Shown in pieces: positions 45,561-53,888 of a stretch of 64,000 bases of DNA. This DNA is from Streptomyces sp. Tu 3180. Lineage in GTDB: Bacteria; Actinomycetota; Actinomycetes; Streptomycetales; Streptomycetaceae. Position 1 is the first letter of the stretch; each line of letters begins with the position of its first letter. The stretch is taken from the NCBI RefSeq assembly GCF_009852415.1, contig NZ_WOXS01000002.1, positions 3,450,001 through 3,514,000 of the forward strand, given 5' to 3'. A program made the translations under genes and the position numbers. The notes beneath the pieces are model-generated. The model had not been told where the DNA came from, ran no database searches, and saw only the letters and a program-made list of their open reading frames with translations.

Positions 45561-46702
45561 CCGTCCAGGTCCGCGATCGTCGCCGTCGACGGCGGGCGGC
45601 GCTGCTGCGCCGCCCGGGCGAAGAAGTCGGCGCCGCGCAGCACCCGTTGGACGTTGCCCCAGGTCAGCAGGGCCACGTCGGACTCGTCCCAGCCACGCCG
45701 CAGCAGCTCGGCGATCAGCCTCGGGTAGCAGGAGGTGTCGCCGAGCTCCTGCGGGTGGGCGCCGCCGGTGTCGTAGGTGCCGGACAGGCCGACGCACTCG
45801 GGGCCGGCGAGGGTGCGGACGTGGTCGAGGTGGTCGGCGACGTCCCGGACCGTCGGGCCGGTCTGCTCGGCGCTCAGCGGCACCAGGCACAGGGCCCCCG
45901 CCGCGCCCGCCTCGGTGAGCAGCTCGTCGGGGAGGTTGGCCGGGTGGGGGCGCAGGGCGAGGGCGGCGGAGCGGCTGAACAGCACGGGCGTCCTGGACAC
46001 GGTGAGGACGCGGCGGATCGTCCGGTCGGAGGCGTACGAGAGGTCGGCGATCGTGCCGATCCGGTTCATCTCGCGCACGACCTCCTCGCCGAACCGGGTG
46101 AGCCCGGCGTCACCCGCCCAGGACGTGCCGGCCAGGGTGAGCACGCGCAGGCCGAGAGCGTGCAGCGAGCGCAGGACGCCCAGCGAGTCACCGAGGGCGG
46201 CGGCCCCGGCGGGGCCGAACAGCACGGCGACCCGGCCGCAGTTGCGCACGTCGGTCACCTGCCCGGCGGTGCGGGCCGGGCGCAGGTCCTCGTCATGGGC
46301 CGCGATCACCCCCTTCGCCAGGTCGAGCAGGTCCAGGGCGGCGCCGACGGCCCGGTCGCCGTGGGCGCCCTCGGGCAGGTGCAGCGACCAGAACACGGCG
46401 CCGACCCGGCCCCTGCGCAGCCGGGGCACGTCCGCGTCGACGGCGCTCTCCCCGAGGCCGAGGTCGTACCAGGGCAGCCGGCGCAGCGCCCAGGGGAGCC
46501 CGCTGTAGCCGTCGGCGACGGGGTGGGCGGCGAGGACGGCCCGGGCGCGGGTCAGGGGGGTGTCGTCCGGGTCGGGGACGGGCCGGCAGGTCTCCGGCGG
46601 GACGGCGTCCGCCTCGGCCGGGTACGGCTCGGTCCCGCCGGGAGCGCCGTCGAGGCGGCCGATCTCGGTGGCGGGATGCAGGTCGTCCTGGAGATCGGCC
46701 AT
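45557..46702 (-). CDS. membrane dipeptidase-like protein lacking all metal ligands
   Basis: 381 residues (GGAG before the ATG at 46702). It aligns along its length with the intact M19 dipeptidase at 48375-49562, but every expected zinc ligand is changed: Y66 and G68 for His and Asp (DGYSGLP against DGHNDLP), A165 for Glu, Y223 for His (ADLSYAS against VDLSHVA), R244 for His (FSRSAA against FSHSSA), and T309 for Asp. It also has a 45-residue N-terminal extension. It cannot be a conventional dipeptidase. A binding or regulatory role is possible. Codon use and an undamaged frame argue against a pseudogene. Confidence 0.85.
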   Translation of the reverse strand: MADLQDDLHPATEIGRLDGAPGGTEPYPAEADAVPPETCRPVPDPDDTPLTRARAVLAAHPVADGYSGLPWALRRLPWYDLGLGESAVDADVPRLRRGRVGAVFWSLHLPEGAHGDRAVGAALDLLDLAKGVIAAHDEDLRPARTAGQVTDVRNCGRVAVLFGPAGAAALGDSLGVLRSLHALGLRVLTLAGTSWAGDAGLTRFGEEVVREMNRIGTIADLSYASDRTIRRVLTVSRTPVLFSRSAALALRPHPANLPDELLTEAGAAGALCLVPLSAEQTGPTVRDVADHLDHVRTLAGPECVGLSGTYDTGGAHPQELGDTSCYPRLIAELLRRGWDESDVALLTWGNVQRVLRGADFFARAAQQRRPPSTATIADLDG

Positions 46703-46854
46703 GTCGGGCTCCGTACGTCGTGACCTCGGCGCGTGATCACGGCGCGGGCGTCGCAGGCGGGTGCGTCGCAGGCGCGTGCACGCAGTACGGCCACCGTCGC
46801 ACGGCGCCCCGGAGGGCTTCCTGGTGGATGCGCCGTTCGGGGTACGGCGCCGGG

Positions 46855-47214
46855 TCAGCGCGCGCGGGCCGCCTCGATCACCTCGTCCAGGGTGTCCCGG
46901 GAGCGGACCAGGTCGGCGATCATCCGGTCGATGCGGTCGCGCTCGGCGGTGAGGTCCTCCACCAGCCGCGGGGTGGCGACGGCCGAGGGGCCGCCGTCGG
47001 CGTCCCGCATGCAGGGCAGCAGCTGCGCGATCCTCGTGCTGCGCAGACCGGCCGCGAACAGCTCCTGGATCCGGACCACCCGGTCGACCGCCGCCTCGGC
47101 GTACTCGCGGTGCCCGCCGGGCGTCCGCTCGGACACCAGCAGCCCCTGCTCCTCGTAGTAGCGCAGCGACCGTTCGCTCACCCCGGTGCGCCGGGCCAGT
47201 TCGCCGATCCGCAC
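46855..47214 (-). CDS. MerR-family transcriptional regulator
   Basis: 119 residues from a GTG at 47214 with GGGAGGCGGGGGA upstream. The N-terminal winged helix is VRIGELARRTGVSERSLRYY, followed by EEQGLLVSERTPGGHREY, the MerR signature. The C-terminal part is a coiled coil (DLTAERDRIDRMIADLVRSR). There is a single Cys, so it is probably not a metal sensor of the MerR/CueR type. It is divergent from the Old Yellow Enzyme gene, with a palindromic operator between the two -10/-35 boxes, so it most likely controls that gene. Confidence 0.88.
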   Translation of the reverse strand: MRIGELARRTGVSERSLRYYEEQGLLVSERTPGGHREYAEAAVDRVVRIQELFAAGLRSTRIAQLLPCMRDADGGPSAVATPRLVEDLTAERDRIDRMIADLVRSRDTLDEVIEAARAR

Positions 47215-47257
47215 GTCCCCCGCCTCCCGTCCGCGTCCCCGGCCTTCACGCCGGGAC

Positions 47258-47289
47258 TTGAATCTGACATCAGTGTCAGGTTCTAGCGT
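47258..47289 (+). promoter_or_regulatory. MerR-type operator and promoter of the Old Yellow Enzyme gene
   Basis: TTGAAT (47258-47263) and TAGCGT (47284-47289) are separated by 20 bases. Between them lies the palindrome ctgaca-tcag-tgtcag, whose arms extend outward (gaatctgaca / tgtcaggttc, one mismatch in ten). A palindrome in an over-long spacer is the hallmark of MerR control, in which the activator twists the promoter. Confidence 0.75.
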
Positions 47290-47295
47290 ACGGAC

Positions 47296-48426
47296 ATGAC
47301 GCACACGACGGAACTCTTCGAGCCCGCCCGGCTGGGCCCGGTCGACCTCCCCAACCGCCTCCTGATGGCACCGCTGACCCGGAACCGCGCCGAGGCCGAC
47401 GGCACCCCGACCCCGCTCATGGCCACCTACTACGCCCAGCGCGCCACGGCCGGCCTGATCATCGCCGAGGCGTCGACGCCCAACGCGGTCGGGCAGACGT
47501 ACCCGAACATCACCGCCGTCCACGCCCCGCGGCACGTGGCGGGCTGGCGGCGGGTCACCGACGCGGTGCGGGAGGCCGGCGGGCGGATGTTCCTCCAGCT
47601 CCAGCACGGCGGGCGGGTCGGACACCCGGCGACCAGCGGGCTGACGCCGGTGGCGCCCTCGCCCGTGCCGCTCCCCGGGACGGTCTTCACCCCGGACGGG
47701 CACCGGCCGGCCGTCGTGCCGCGGGAGATGACGGCCGCGGACATCCGCGCCACCGTCGCCGACTTCGCGCGGGCGGCCCGCAACGCCCTCGACGCCGGCT
47801 TCGAGGGCGTGGAGGTGCACTCCGCCAACGGGCACCTGCTGCACCAGTTCCTGGCCCGCAACACCAACCGCCGCACCGACGGCTACGGCGGTCCGGCCGA
47901 GCGGCGGCTGCGGTTCACCGCCGAGGTGACCGAGGCCGTGGCCGCGGAGATCGGGGCCGAGAGGGTGGGGCTGCGGATCTCGCCCGGCAATACCGTCAAC
48001 GGCATCGCGGAGGGCGAGACCGAGGAGATCTACCCGGCGCTCGCCGAACGGCTCGGCGGGCTCCGGCCGGCGTACCTGCACCTGGTGTCCGCCGACCCGG
48101 ACGCGCCGGTGTTCGGGGCGATCCGTGCCGCGTGGCCGGGGACGCTCGTCGCCAACCCGGTGCTGGAGGAGATGTCCGCCGGCGCCGTGCACCGCGCGTC
48201 CGGGCGGCTGCTGGCCGCCGGGGCCGATCTGATCGCCCTCGGCCGGCCCTTCCTCGCCAACCCCGACCTGGTGCGGCGGCTGCGTCTGGGCGCGCCGCTG
48301 AACCAGGTGCGGGACCGCTACCTGATGTACGTGGGCGGGGCGGACGGCTACACCGACTACCCCACCCTCGACGGTCAGCCGTCCAGGTCCTCGATCGTCG
48401 CGTTCGACGGGCCCCGCGTGGCCTGA
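47296..48426 (+). CDS. Old Yellow Enzyme family flavin oxidoreductase
   Basis: 376 residues from the ATG at 47296. It is an FMN-dependent TIM barrel: LPNRLLMAPLTRNRA, QLQHGGRVGHP, GFEGVEVHSANGHLLHQFLA and GRPFLANPDLVRRL. These enzymes reduce activated C=C bonds in enones, nitro compounds and maleimides with NADPH. The His/Asn substrate pair (H175, N178) is present, but the usual catalytic Tyr two residues later is His180. The 3' end runs 52 bases into the convergent dipeptidase gene. The divergent MerR gene probably regulates it. Confidence 0.9.
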   Translation: MTHTTELFEPARLGPVDLPNRLLMAPLTRNRAEADGTPTPLMATYYAQRATAGLIIAEASTPNAVGQTYPNITAVHAPRHVAGWRRVTDAVREAGGRMFLQLQHGGRVGHPATSGLTPVAPSPVPLPGTVFTPDGHRPAVVPREMTAADIRATVADFARAARNALDAGFEGVEVHSANGHLLHQFLARNTNRRTDGYGGPAERRLRFTAEVTEAVAAEIGAERVGLRISPGNTVNGIAEGETEEIYPALAERLGGLRPAYLHLVSADPDAPVFGAIRAAWPGTLVANPVLEEMSAGAVHRASGRLLAAGADLIALGRPFLANPDLVRRLRLGAPLNQVRDRYLMYVGGADGYTDYPTLDGQPSRSSIVAFDGPRVA

Positions 48427-49562
48427 AGGTCCCGCGCCACGTCCTCGGCGGCGCCCAGGACCCGCACCGCGTTCTGCCAGGTCAGCTTGGCCAGGTCCGC
48501 CTTGGACCAGCCGCGGTCCAGCAGCTCCGCGATCAGGTTCGGGTAGCCGGAGACGTCGCCGAGGCCGTCCGGGGTGAAGGCGGTGCCGTCGTAGTCGCCG
48601 CCGATGCCGATGTGGTCGACGCCGGCGACCTCGCGCATGTGGTCCAGGTGGTCGGCCACCGTGGCGACCGTCGCGACCGGGCGCGGGTGGGCCTCCTCGA
48701 AGGCGCGGTGCACCCTCATCGCCTCGGCGGTGGTGTCGAGGTGGTGGAAGCCGTGGGCGCGCAGGTTCTCGTCGGCCGCGGCCGTCCAGTCGACCGCCGC
48801 CTGGAGCACGAACTTCGGCACGAACGTCACCATCGCGACACCGCCGTTGGCGGGCAGCCGCTCCAGCACGTCGTCCGGGACGTTGCGGGGGTGGTCGCAG
48901 ACCGCGCGGGCGGAGGAGTGGGAGAAGACCACCGGTGCGGAGCTGGTGTCCAGCGCGTCCCGCATGGTCGTGGCGGCGACGTGGGAGAGGTCGACCAGCA
49001 TGCCGAGCCGGTTCATCTCCCGCACCACCTCGCGGCCGAAAGCCGACAGGCCGCCCACGCCGGGCTCGTCGGTCGCCGAGTCCGCCCACGCCACGTTGAA
49101 GTTGTGGGTGAGGGTCAGGTAGCGGACCCCGAGGGCGTACAGCCCGCGCAGGGTGCCGAGGGAGTTCGCGATGGAGTGGCCGCCCTCCGCGCCCATGAGG
49201 GAGGCGATGCGGCCCTCCCCCCGCGCGGCCTCCACGTCGGCGGCGGTCAGCGCGAGCGCGAGGTCCCCGGGGTGGCGGGCCGCCAGCTGCCGCACGCAGT
49301 CGATCTGCTCCAGCGTGGCGGGCACCGGGTCGGGCAGGTCCGCACGCACGTACACCGACCAGAACTGCGCACCGACGCCGCCCGCGCGCAGCCGGGGGAT
49401 GTCGGTGTGCAGGTGGGCGGACTGGTCGCCGGCGATGTCGCGGGCGCCGAGGTCGTAGCGGACCTGCTCGCGCAGGGCCCAGGGCAGGTCGTTGTGCCCG
49501 TCGACGACGGGGAACTCGGCCAGCAGCGCGCGGGCGTCGTCGAGGGACGTACCGGAACTCAC
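48375..49562 (-). CDS. membrane dipeptidase (M19 family)
   Basis: 395 residues from a GTG at 49562, favoured by GGGAA 9 bases upstream; a GTG at 49571 overlapping purE is less likely. All zinc ligands are present: H23 and D25 in DGHNDLPW, E126 in MGAEGG, H194 in VDLSHV, H215 in VFSHSSA and D323 in GGDYDG. The family hydrolyses dipeptides, including D-amino-acid forms and sometimes beta-lactams. No signal peptide is seen, so it is probably cytosolic. It follows purE by five bases, so it belongs to the purK-purE transcript. Confidence 0.92.
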   Translation of the reverse strand: MSSGTSLDDARALLAEFPVVDGHNDLPWALREQVRYDLGARDIAGDQSAHLHTDIPRLRAGGVGAQFWSVYVRADLPDPVPATLEQIDCVRQLAARHPGDLALALTAADVEAARGEGRIASLMGAEGGHSIANSLGTLRGLYALGVRYLTLTHNFNVAWADSATDEPGVGGLSAFGREVVREMNRLGMLVDLSHVAATTMRDALDTSSAPVVFSHSSARAVCDHPRNVPDDVLERLPANGGVAMVTFVPKFVLQAAVDWTAAADENLRAHGFHHLDTTAEAMRVHRAFEEAHPRPVATVATVADHLDHMREVAGVDHIGIGGDYDGTAFTPDGLGDVSGYPNLIAELLDRGWSKADLAKLTWQNAVRVLGAAEDVARDLQATRGPSNATIEDLDG

Positions 49563-49567
49563 CCGGC

Positions 49568-50092
49568 TCACTTCCCGAAGCCGAAGCCGTTGCCGGACCC
49601 CTCGACCTTGGCGCGCAGGCGCTTGCCCTTCTCGGTGGCCTGGTCGTTCAGCTCCTGCTGGAACTCCCGCATCCGGCCGAGGAGCTCCTCGTCGTGCGCG
49701 GCGAGGATGCGGGCCGCGAGCAGGCCCGCGTTGCGCGCGCCGGCCACGGAGACGGTGGCGACCGGGACGCCGGCCGGCATCTGCACGATGGACAGCAGGG
49801 AGTCCATGCCGTCGAGGTACTTCAGCGGCACGGGCACGCCGATCACCGGCAGCGGGGTGACCGAGGCGAGCATGCCGGGCAGGTGGGCGGCACCGCCCGC
49901 GCCCGCGATGATCACCTTGAGTCCCCGGTCCGCGGCCTGCTCGCCGTACGCGATCATCTCGCGGGGCATGCGGTGCGCGGAGACGACGTCGACCTCGTGG
50001 TCGATCTCGAACTCGTCGAGGGCCTTGGCGGCGGCCTCCATGACGGGCCAGTCGGAGTCCGACCCCATGACGATGCCAACAACGGGGCTCAT
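49568..50092 (-). CDS. purE: N5-carboxyaminoimidazole ribonucleotide mutase
   Basis: 174 residues. MSPVVGIVMGSDSDWPVM is the class I PurE start; SAHRMPREM and AGAGGAAHLPGMLAS complete the active site. It converts N5-CAIR to CAIR in purine synthesis. Its ATG overlaps the stop of purK (ATGA), the usual coupled pair. The final 20 residues or so form a basic extension. Confidence 0.96.
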   Translation of the reverse strand: MSPVVGIVMGSDSDWPVMEAAAKALDEFEIDHEVDVVSAHRMPREMIAYGEQAADRGLKVIIAGAGGAAHLPGMLASVTPLPVIGVPVPLKYLDGMDSLLSIVQMPAGVPVATVSVAGARNAGLLAARILAAHDEELLGRMREFQQELNDQATEKGKRLRAKVEGSGNGFGFGK

Positions 50093-51228
50093 TCGGTGAT
50101 GGTGCCTCTCAGGTAGCCGGCTGCGTGACGGGCGCGCTCCAGCACGTCGTCCAGGTCGTCGCCGTAGGTGTTGACGTGTCCGACCTTGCGGCCGGGCTTC
50201 ACGTCCTTGCCGTACATGTGGATCTTCAGCTGGGGATCGCGGGCCATGCAGTGCAGGTACGCCGAGTACATGTCCGGGTAGTCGCCGCCGAGGACGTTGA
50301 CCATGACCGTCCACTTCGCGCGCGGGCGCGGGTCGCCGAGCGGGAGGTCGAGGACGGCGCGGACGTGGTTGGCGAACTGCGAGGTGATCGCGCCGTCCTG
50401 GGACCAGTGGCCGGAGTTGTGCGGGCGCATCGCGAGCTCGTTGACGAGGATGCGGCCGTCGCGGGTCTGGAACAGCTCCACGGCGAGGTGGCCGACGACG
50501 CCGAGCTCCTTGGCGATGTTCAGCGCCATCTCCTCGGCCCTCAGGGCGAGGGCCTCGTCGAGGCCGGGCGCGGGCGCGATGACCGTGTCGCAGACGCCGT
50601 TGACCTGCCGCGACTCCACGACCGGGTAGGCGACGGCCTGGCCGTGCGGGGAGCGCACGACGTTGGCGGCGAGCTCGCGGACGTAGTCGACCTTCTCCTC
50701 GGCCAGGACCGGGACGCCGGCCCTGAACGGCTCGGCGGCCTCCTCGACGGAGTCGACGACCCACACGCCCTTGCCGTCGTAGCCGCCGCGGACCGTCTTG
50801 AGGACGACGGGGAAACCGTCGCCCTCCGCCGCGAACGCGGCCACGTCCCCGGGATCGGCGACGATGCGGTGCCGCGGGCAGGGCACGCCGATCGCGTCGA
50901 GCTTCGCGCGCATCACGCCCTTGTCCTGGGCGTGCACCAGCGCGTCGGGGCCCGGGCGGACGGGGATGCCGTCCGCCTCCAGGGCCCTGAGGTGCTCGGT
51001 GGGCACGTGCTCGTGGTCGAAGGTGATCACGTCGCAGCCGCGCGCGAACGCGCGCAGCGTGTCCAGGTCGCGGTAGTCGCCGACGACGACGTCGCCGACG
51101 ACCTGCGCCGCGGAATCCTGCGGAGTGTCACTGAGGAGCTTGAACCTGATGCCGAGCGGGATGCCCGCCTCGTGTGTCATACGAGCGAGCTGTCCACCGC
51201 CGACCATGCCGACTACCGGGAACGTCAC
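50089..51228 (-). CDS. purK: N5-carboxyaminoimidazole ribonucleotide synthetase
   Basis: 379 residues from a GTG at 51228. It is an ATP-grasp enzyme: VVGMVGGGQLARMTHEAGIP, VVLKTVRGGYDGKGVW, ELFQTRDGRILVNELAMRPH and NSGHWSQDGAITSQFANHV. It makes N5-CAIR from AIR, ATP and bicarbonate. It is the first gene of a purK-purE-dipeptidase operon. A 16-bp palindrome lies just upstream. Confidence 0.96.
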   Translation of the reverse strand: MTFPVVGMVGGGQLARMTHEAGIPLGIRFKLLSDTPQDSAAQVVGDVVVGDYRDLDTLRAFARGCDVITFDHEHVPTEHLRALEADGIPVRPGPDALVHAQDKGVMRAKLDAIGVPCPRHRIVADPGDVAAFAAEGDGFPVVLKTVRGGYDGKGVWVVDSVEEAAEPFRAGVPVLAEEKVDYVRELAANVVRSPHGQAVAYPVVESRQVNGVCDTVIAPAPGLDEALALRAEEMALNIAKELGVVGHLAVELFQTRDGRILVNELAMRPHNSGHWSQDGAITSQFANHVRAVLDLPLGDPRPRAKWTVMVNVLGGDYPDMYSAYLHCMARDPQLKIHMYGKDVKPGRKVGHVNTYGDDLDDVLERARHAAGYLRGTITE

Positions 51229-51256
51229 GCCCCCAGGGTATCGGCCGAGCCACGGT

Positions 51257-51272
51257 GGCCGGTTTACCGGCC
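51257..51272. promoter_or_regulatory. 16-bp palindrome between purK and gtrA-like genes
   Basis: ggccggt-tt-accggcc is a perfect inverted repeat, 29 bases upstream of the purK start and in the purK-gtrA divergent promoter region. It could be an operator or a hairpin in the leader. Confidence 0.35.
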
Positions 51273-51379
51273 CCGCACCCGGACGGTCCGCGGCCGGGAC
51301 CTCCGTCCGCAGGAAGATCGCACGGGTGGGTGGTTAGCATGGCTGGGTTGACGCATCCGACGACGGGAGCCCGCAGGCG

Positions 51380-51877
51380 ATGGAACGCGGTTCGTCGAGG
51401 CTGCGACGGCTCTGCCGGGAAGCGGCCAAGTTCGGCGCGGTGGGCGGAGCCGGGGTGCTGGTCAACCTGGGCGTGTTCAACCTGGTGCGGCAGGTGACCG
51501 ACCTCCAGGTGGTGCGGGCGAGCGTCATCGCCACCGTCGTGGCGATCGTCTTCAACTACGTCGGCTTCCGCTACTTCACCTACCGGGACCGCGACAAGTC
51601 CGGGCGGACCCGGGAGATGTCCCTGTTCCTGCTGTTCAGCGCGGTCGGCCTGGTGATCGAGAACGGCGTGCTGTACACGGCGACGTACGGCTTCGGCTGG
51701 GACAGCCCGCTGCAGAGCAACGTCTTCAAGTTCCTCGGCATCGGCGTCGCGACCCTGTTCCGCTTCTGGTCCTACCGCACCTGGGTGTTCCGCGCGCTGC
51801 CGGTCCGGGAGCCGGCGCCGGGGGCGGTCGCCCGGAGCGGCGGGGCCGGCCCCCGTCCGAAGCAGCGGGTGCCGTAG
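51380..51877 (+). CDS. GtrA-family membrane protein
   Basis: 165 residues with four membrane helices. It has the family features AAKFGAVGGAGVLVNLGVFNLV, NYVGFRYFTYRDRDKSGR and FKFLGIGVATLFRFWSYRTW. GtrA proteins help move bactoprenol-linked sugars or anchor glycosyltransferases. The C-terminal 25 residues are soluble and Pro/Gly-rich. It stands alone, convergent to the histidine kinase. Confidence 0.9.
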   Translation: MERGSSRLRRLCREAAKFGAVGGAGVLVNLGVFNLVRQVTDLQVVRASVIATVVAIVFNYVGFRYFTYRDRDKSGRTREMSLFLLFSAVGLVIENGVLYTATYGFGWDSPLQSNVFKFLGIGVATLFRFWSYRTWVFRALPVREPAPGAVARSGGAGPRPKQRVP

Positions 51878-51902
51878 CCGTCCCCGGCGCGGGCCGGACC
51901 GG

Positions 51903-53177
51903 TTACCGGACCGTCTGCCGGTCCTCGTCGTCCCGGGAGGTGCGCGGGGGCGTGCGGGAGAGGAACAGGCCGAAGACCGCCGGCTTCGCCTGCAGCATCT
52001 CCAGGCGGCCGCCGTCCGCCTCCGCCAGGTCACGGGCGACGGCGAGGCCGATGCCGGTGGAGTTGTGGCCGCTGATCGCCCGTTCGAAGATCCGCGAGCC
52101 CAGGTCGGCGGGGACGCCGGGCCCCTCGTCGGTGACCTCGACGACGACCTGGTTGCCGGTGACCCGGGTGCGCAGGGCGACCGTGCCGCCGCCGTGCATG
52201 AGGGAGTTCTCGATCAGCGCCGCCAGCACCTGGGCGACGGCGCCCGGCGTGCCCACCGCCTGCAGGTGCCGCTTGCCCGAGGTGACGATCGCGCGGCCGG
52301 CGCTGCGGTAGGCGGGGCGCCACTCGGCGAGCTGCTGCTGGATGACGTCGTCGAGGTCGAAGGTGACCGCGGAGCCGGTGCGCGGGTCGCGGGAGTTCGT
52401 CAGCAGCCGCTCCACCACGTCCGTCAGCCGCTCCACCTGCGTCAGCGCGATGGTCGCCTCCTCCTTCACCGTGTCCGGGTCGTCGGTGAGGGTGATCTCC
52501 TCCAGGCGCATGGACAGGGCGGTGAGGGGGGTGCGCAGCTGGTGCGAGGCGTCGGCGGCCAGGCGCCGCTCGGCGGTCAGCATGCGGGCGATGCGCTCGG
52601 CGGAGGCGTCCAGCACGTCCGCGACCCGGTCCAGCTCGGGGACGCCGTAGCGCCGGTGCCGGGGGCGCGGATCGCCGGAGCCGAGGCGTTCGGCGGTCTC
52701 CGCGAGGTCGGTGAGCGGGGAGGCGAGCCGGTTGGCCTGGCGCAGCGCCAGCAGCACCGCCGCGATCACCGCCAGCAGCGCCACCAGCCCGATGATCAGC
52801 AGCGTGCGGCCGACCTCCCGGGTCACCGAGGAGCGCGGCTCCTGGACGACGACCGTCTCGCCCTCCTCGCCCGGCGCCGAGGCGCTGATGACGTCGCCGT
52901 CCGGCTTGCTGCCGACCTCTATGGGCGGCTGGCCGGGGATGCGGATGACGGCGTAGCGGTCCTCGGTCACCTGGTCGCTCAGGAACTCGGCGGTGACCCG
53001 TTCCTCGACGATCAGCCGGCTGTCGACGATGCTGGCCAGCCGCACCGCCTCGGACTCCACCCGCTCCCTGGCGCTCTCGCTGATCGTGCGGGTCTCGACG
53101 ATCACCAGGGACACGCCGAAGACGGCGATCACGACGAGCACCACGGCGAGCGTGGACTGGATCAGACGACGGCGCAT
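51903..53177 (-). CDS. sensor histidine kinase
   Basis: 424 residues. There are two membrane helices (about 8-28 and 125-148) around a roughly 95-residue sensor domain, then HAMP, a HisKA helix with the phospho-His in ADASHQLRTPLTALSMRLEEI, and a HATPase domain (ALIENSLMHGGG, DEGPGVPADLG, GIGLAVARDLAEADGG). The first helix is at the N-terminus, so the sensor is extracytoplasmic. It follows the response regulator by 33 bases on the same strand. The stimulus is unknown. Confidence 0.92.
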   Translation of the reverse strand: MRRRLIQSTLAVVLVVIAVFGVSLVIVETRTISESARERVESEAVRLASIVDSRLIVEERVTAEFLSDQVTEDRYAVIRIPGQPPIEVGSKPDGDVISASAPGEEGETVVVQEPRSSVTREVGRTLLIIGLVALLAVIAAVLLALRQANRLASPLTDLAETAERLGSGDPRPRHRRYGVPELDRVADVLDASAERIARMLTAERRLAADASHQLRTPLTALSMRLEEITLTDDPDTVKEEATIALTQVERLTDVVERLLTNSRDPRTGSAVTFDLDDVIQQQLAEWRPAYRSAGRAIVTSGKRHLQAVGTPGAVAQVLAALIENSLMHGGGTVALRTRVTGNQVVVEVTDEGPGVPADLGSRIFERAISGHNSTGIGLAVARDLAEADGGRLEMLQAKPAVFGLFLSRTPPRTSRDDEDRQTVR

Positions 53178-53210
53178 GTTCTCTTACCCACTGGCGGACC
53201 CCGGCGGGGT

Positions 53211-53888
53211 TCAGCTCTTCTCGAAACGGAAGCCCACGCCGCGCACGGTCGCGATGTAGCGGGGGTTGGCGGCGTCGTCGCCGAGCTTCTTGCGCAGCCA
53301 GGAGATGTGCATGTCGAGGGTCTTGGTGGAGGACCACCAGGTGGTGTCCCAGACCTCGCGCATCAGCTGGTCGCGGGTGACGACCCGGCCCGCGTCCCGC
53401 ACCAGGACCCGCAGCAGGTCGAACTCCTTGGCGGTGAGCTGCAGCTCCTCCTCGCCCATCCACGCCCGGTGCGACTCGACGTCGATGCGCACCCCGTGGG
53501 TGGCCGGCGGCTGCTGCGGCTCGGCGGCGCCGCGCCGCAGCAGGGCCCGCACCCGGGCGAGCAGCTCGGCGAGGCGGAACGGCTTGGTGACGTAGTCGTC
53601 GGCGCCCGCGTCGAGGCCGACGACCGTGTCCACCTCGTCGGCGCGCGCGGTCAGGATCAGCAGGGGAACCGTGTGGCCCTCGGAGCGGAGCCGGCGGGCG
53701 ACCTCCAGGCCGTCCATGCCGGGCAGCCCGAGGTCCAGCACCACCAGGTCGACGCCGCCCTGCATCCCGGCGTCGAGCGCGCTGGGTCCGTCCTCACGCA
53801 CCTCGACTTCGTAACCCTCCCGGCGCAGGGCGCGGGCCAGCGGCTCCGAGATGGACGCGTCGTCCTCGGCGAGCAGTACACGGGTCAT
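53211..53888 (-). CDS. OmpR-family response regulator
   Basis: 225 residues from the ATG at 53888. The receiver domain starts MTRVLLAEDDASISEPLARA, with the phospho-acceptor Asp52 in VVLDLGLPGMDG and the switch residues in ILTARA and DDYVTKPF. The winged-helix DNA-binding domain ends TLDMHISWLRKKLGDDAANP and TVRGVGFRFEKS. It is the partner of the kinase at 51903. The promoter should lie in 53889-54401. Confidence 0.94.
   Translation of the reverse strand: MTRVLLAEDDASISEPLARALRREGYEVEVREDGPSALDAGMQGGVDLVVLDLGLPGMDGLEVARRLRSEGHTVPLLILTARADEVDTVVGLDAGADDYVTKPFRLAELLARVRALLRRGAAEPQQPPATHGVRIDVESHRAWMGEEELQLTAKEFDLLRVLVRDAGRVVTRDQLMREVWDTTWWSSTKTLDMHISWLRKKLGDDAANPRYIATVRGVGFRFEKS

Noticed and set aside
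45557..46702. Calling the dipeptidase-like gene a pseudogene
   Set aside because: Intact frame, ribosome-binding site and good codon use over 381 codons; substitutions are specific to metal ligands.
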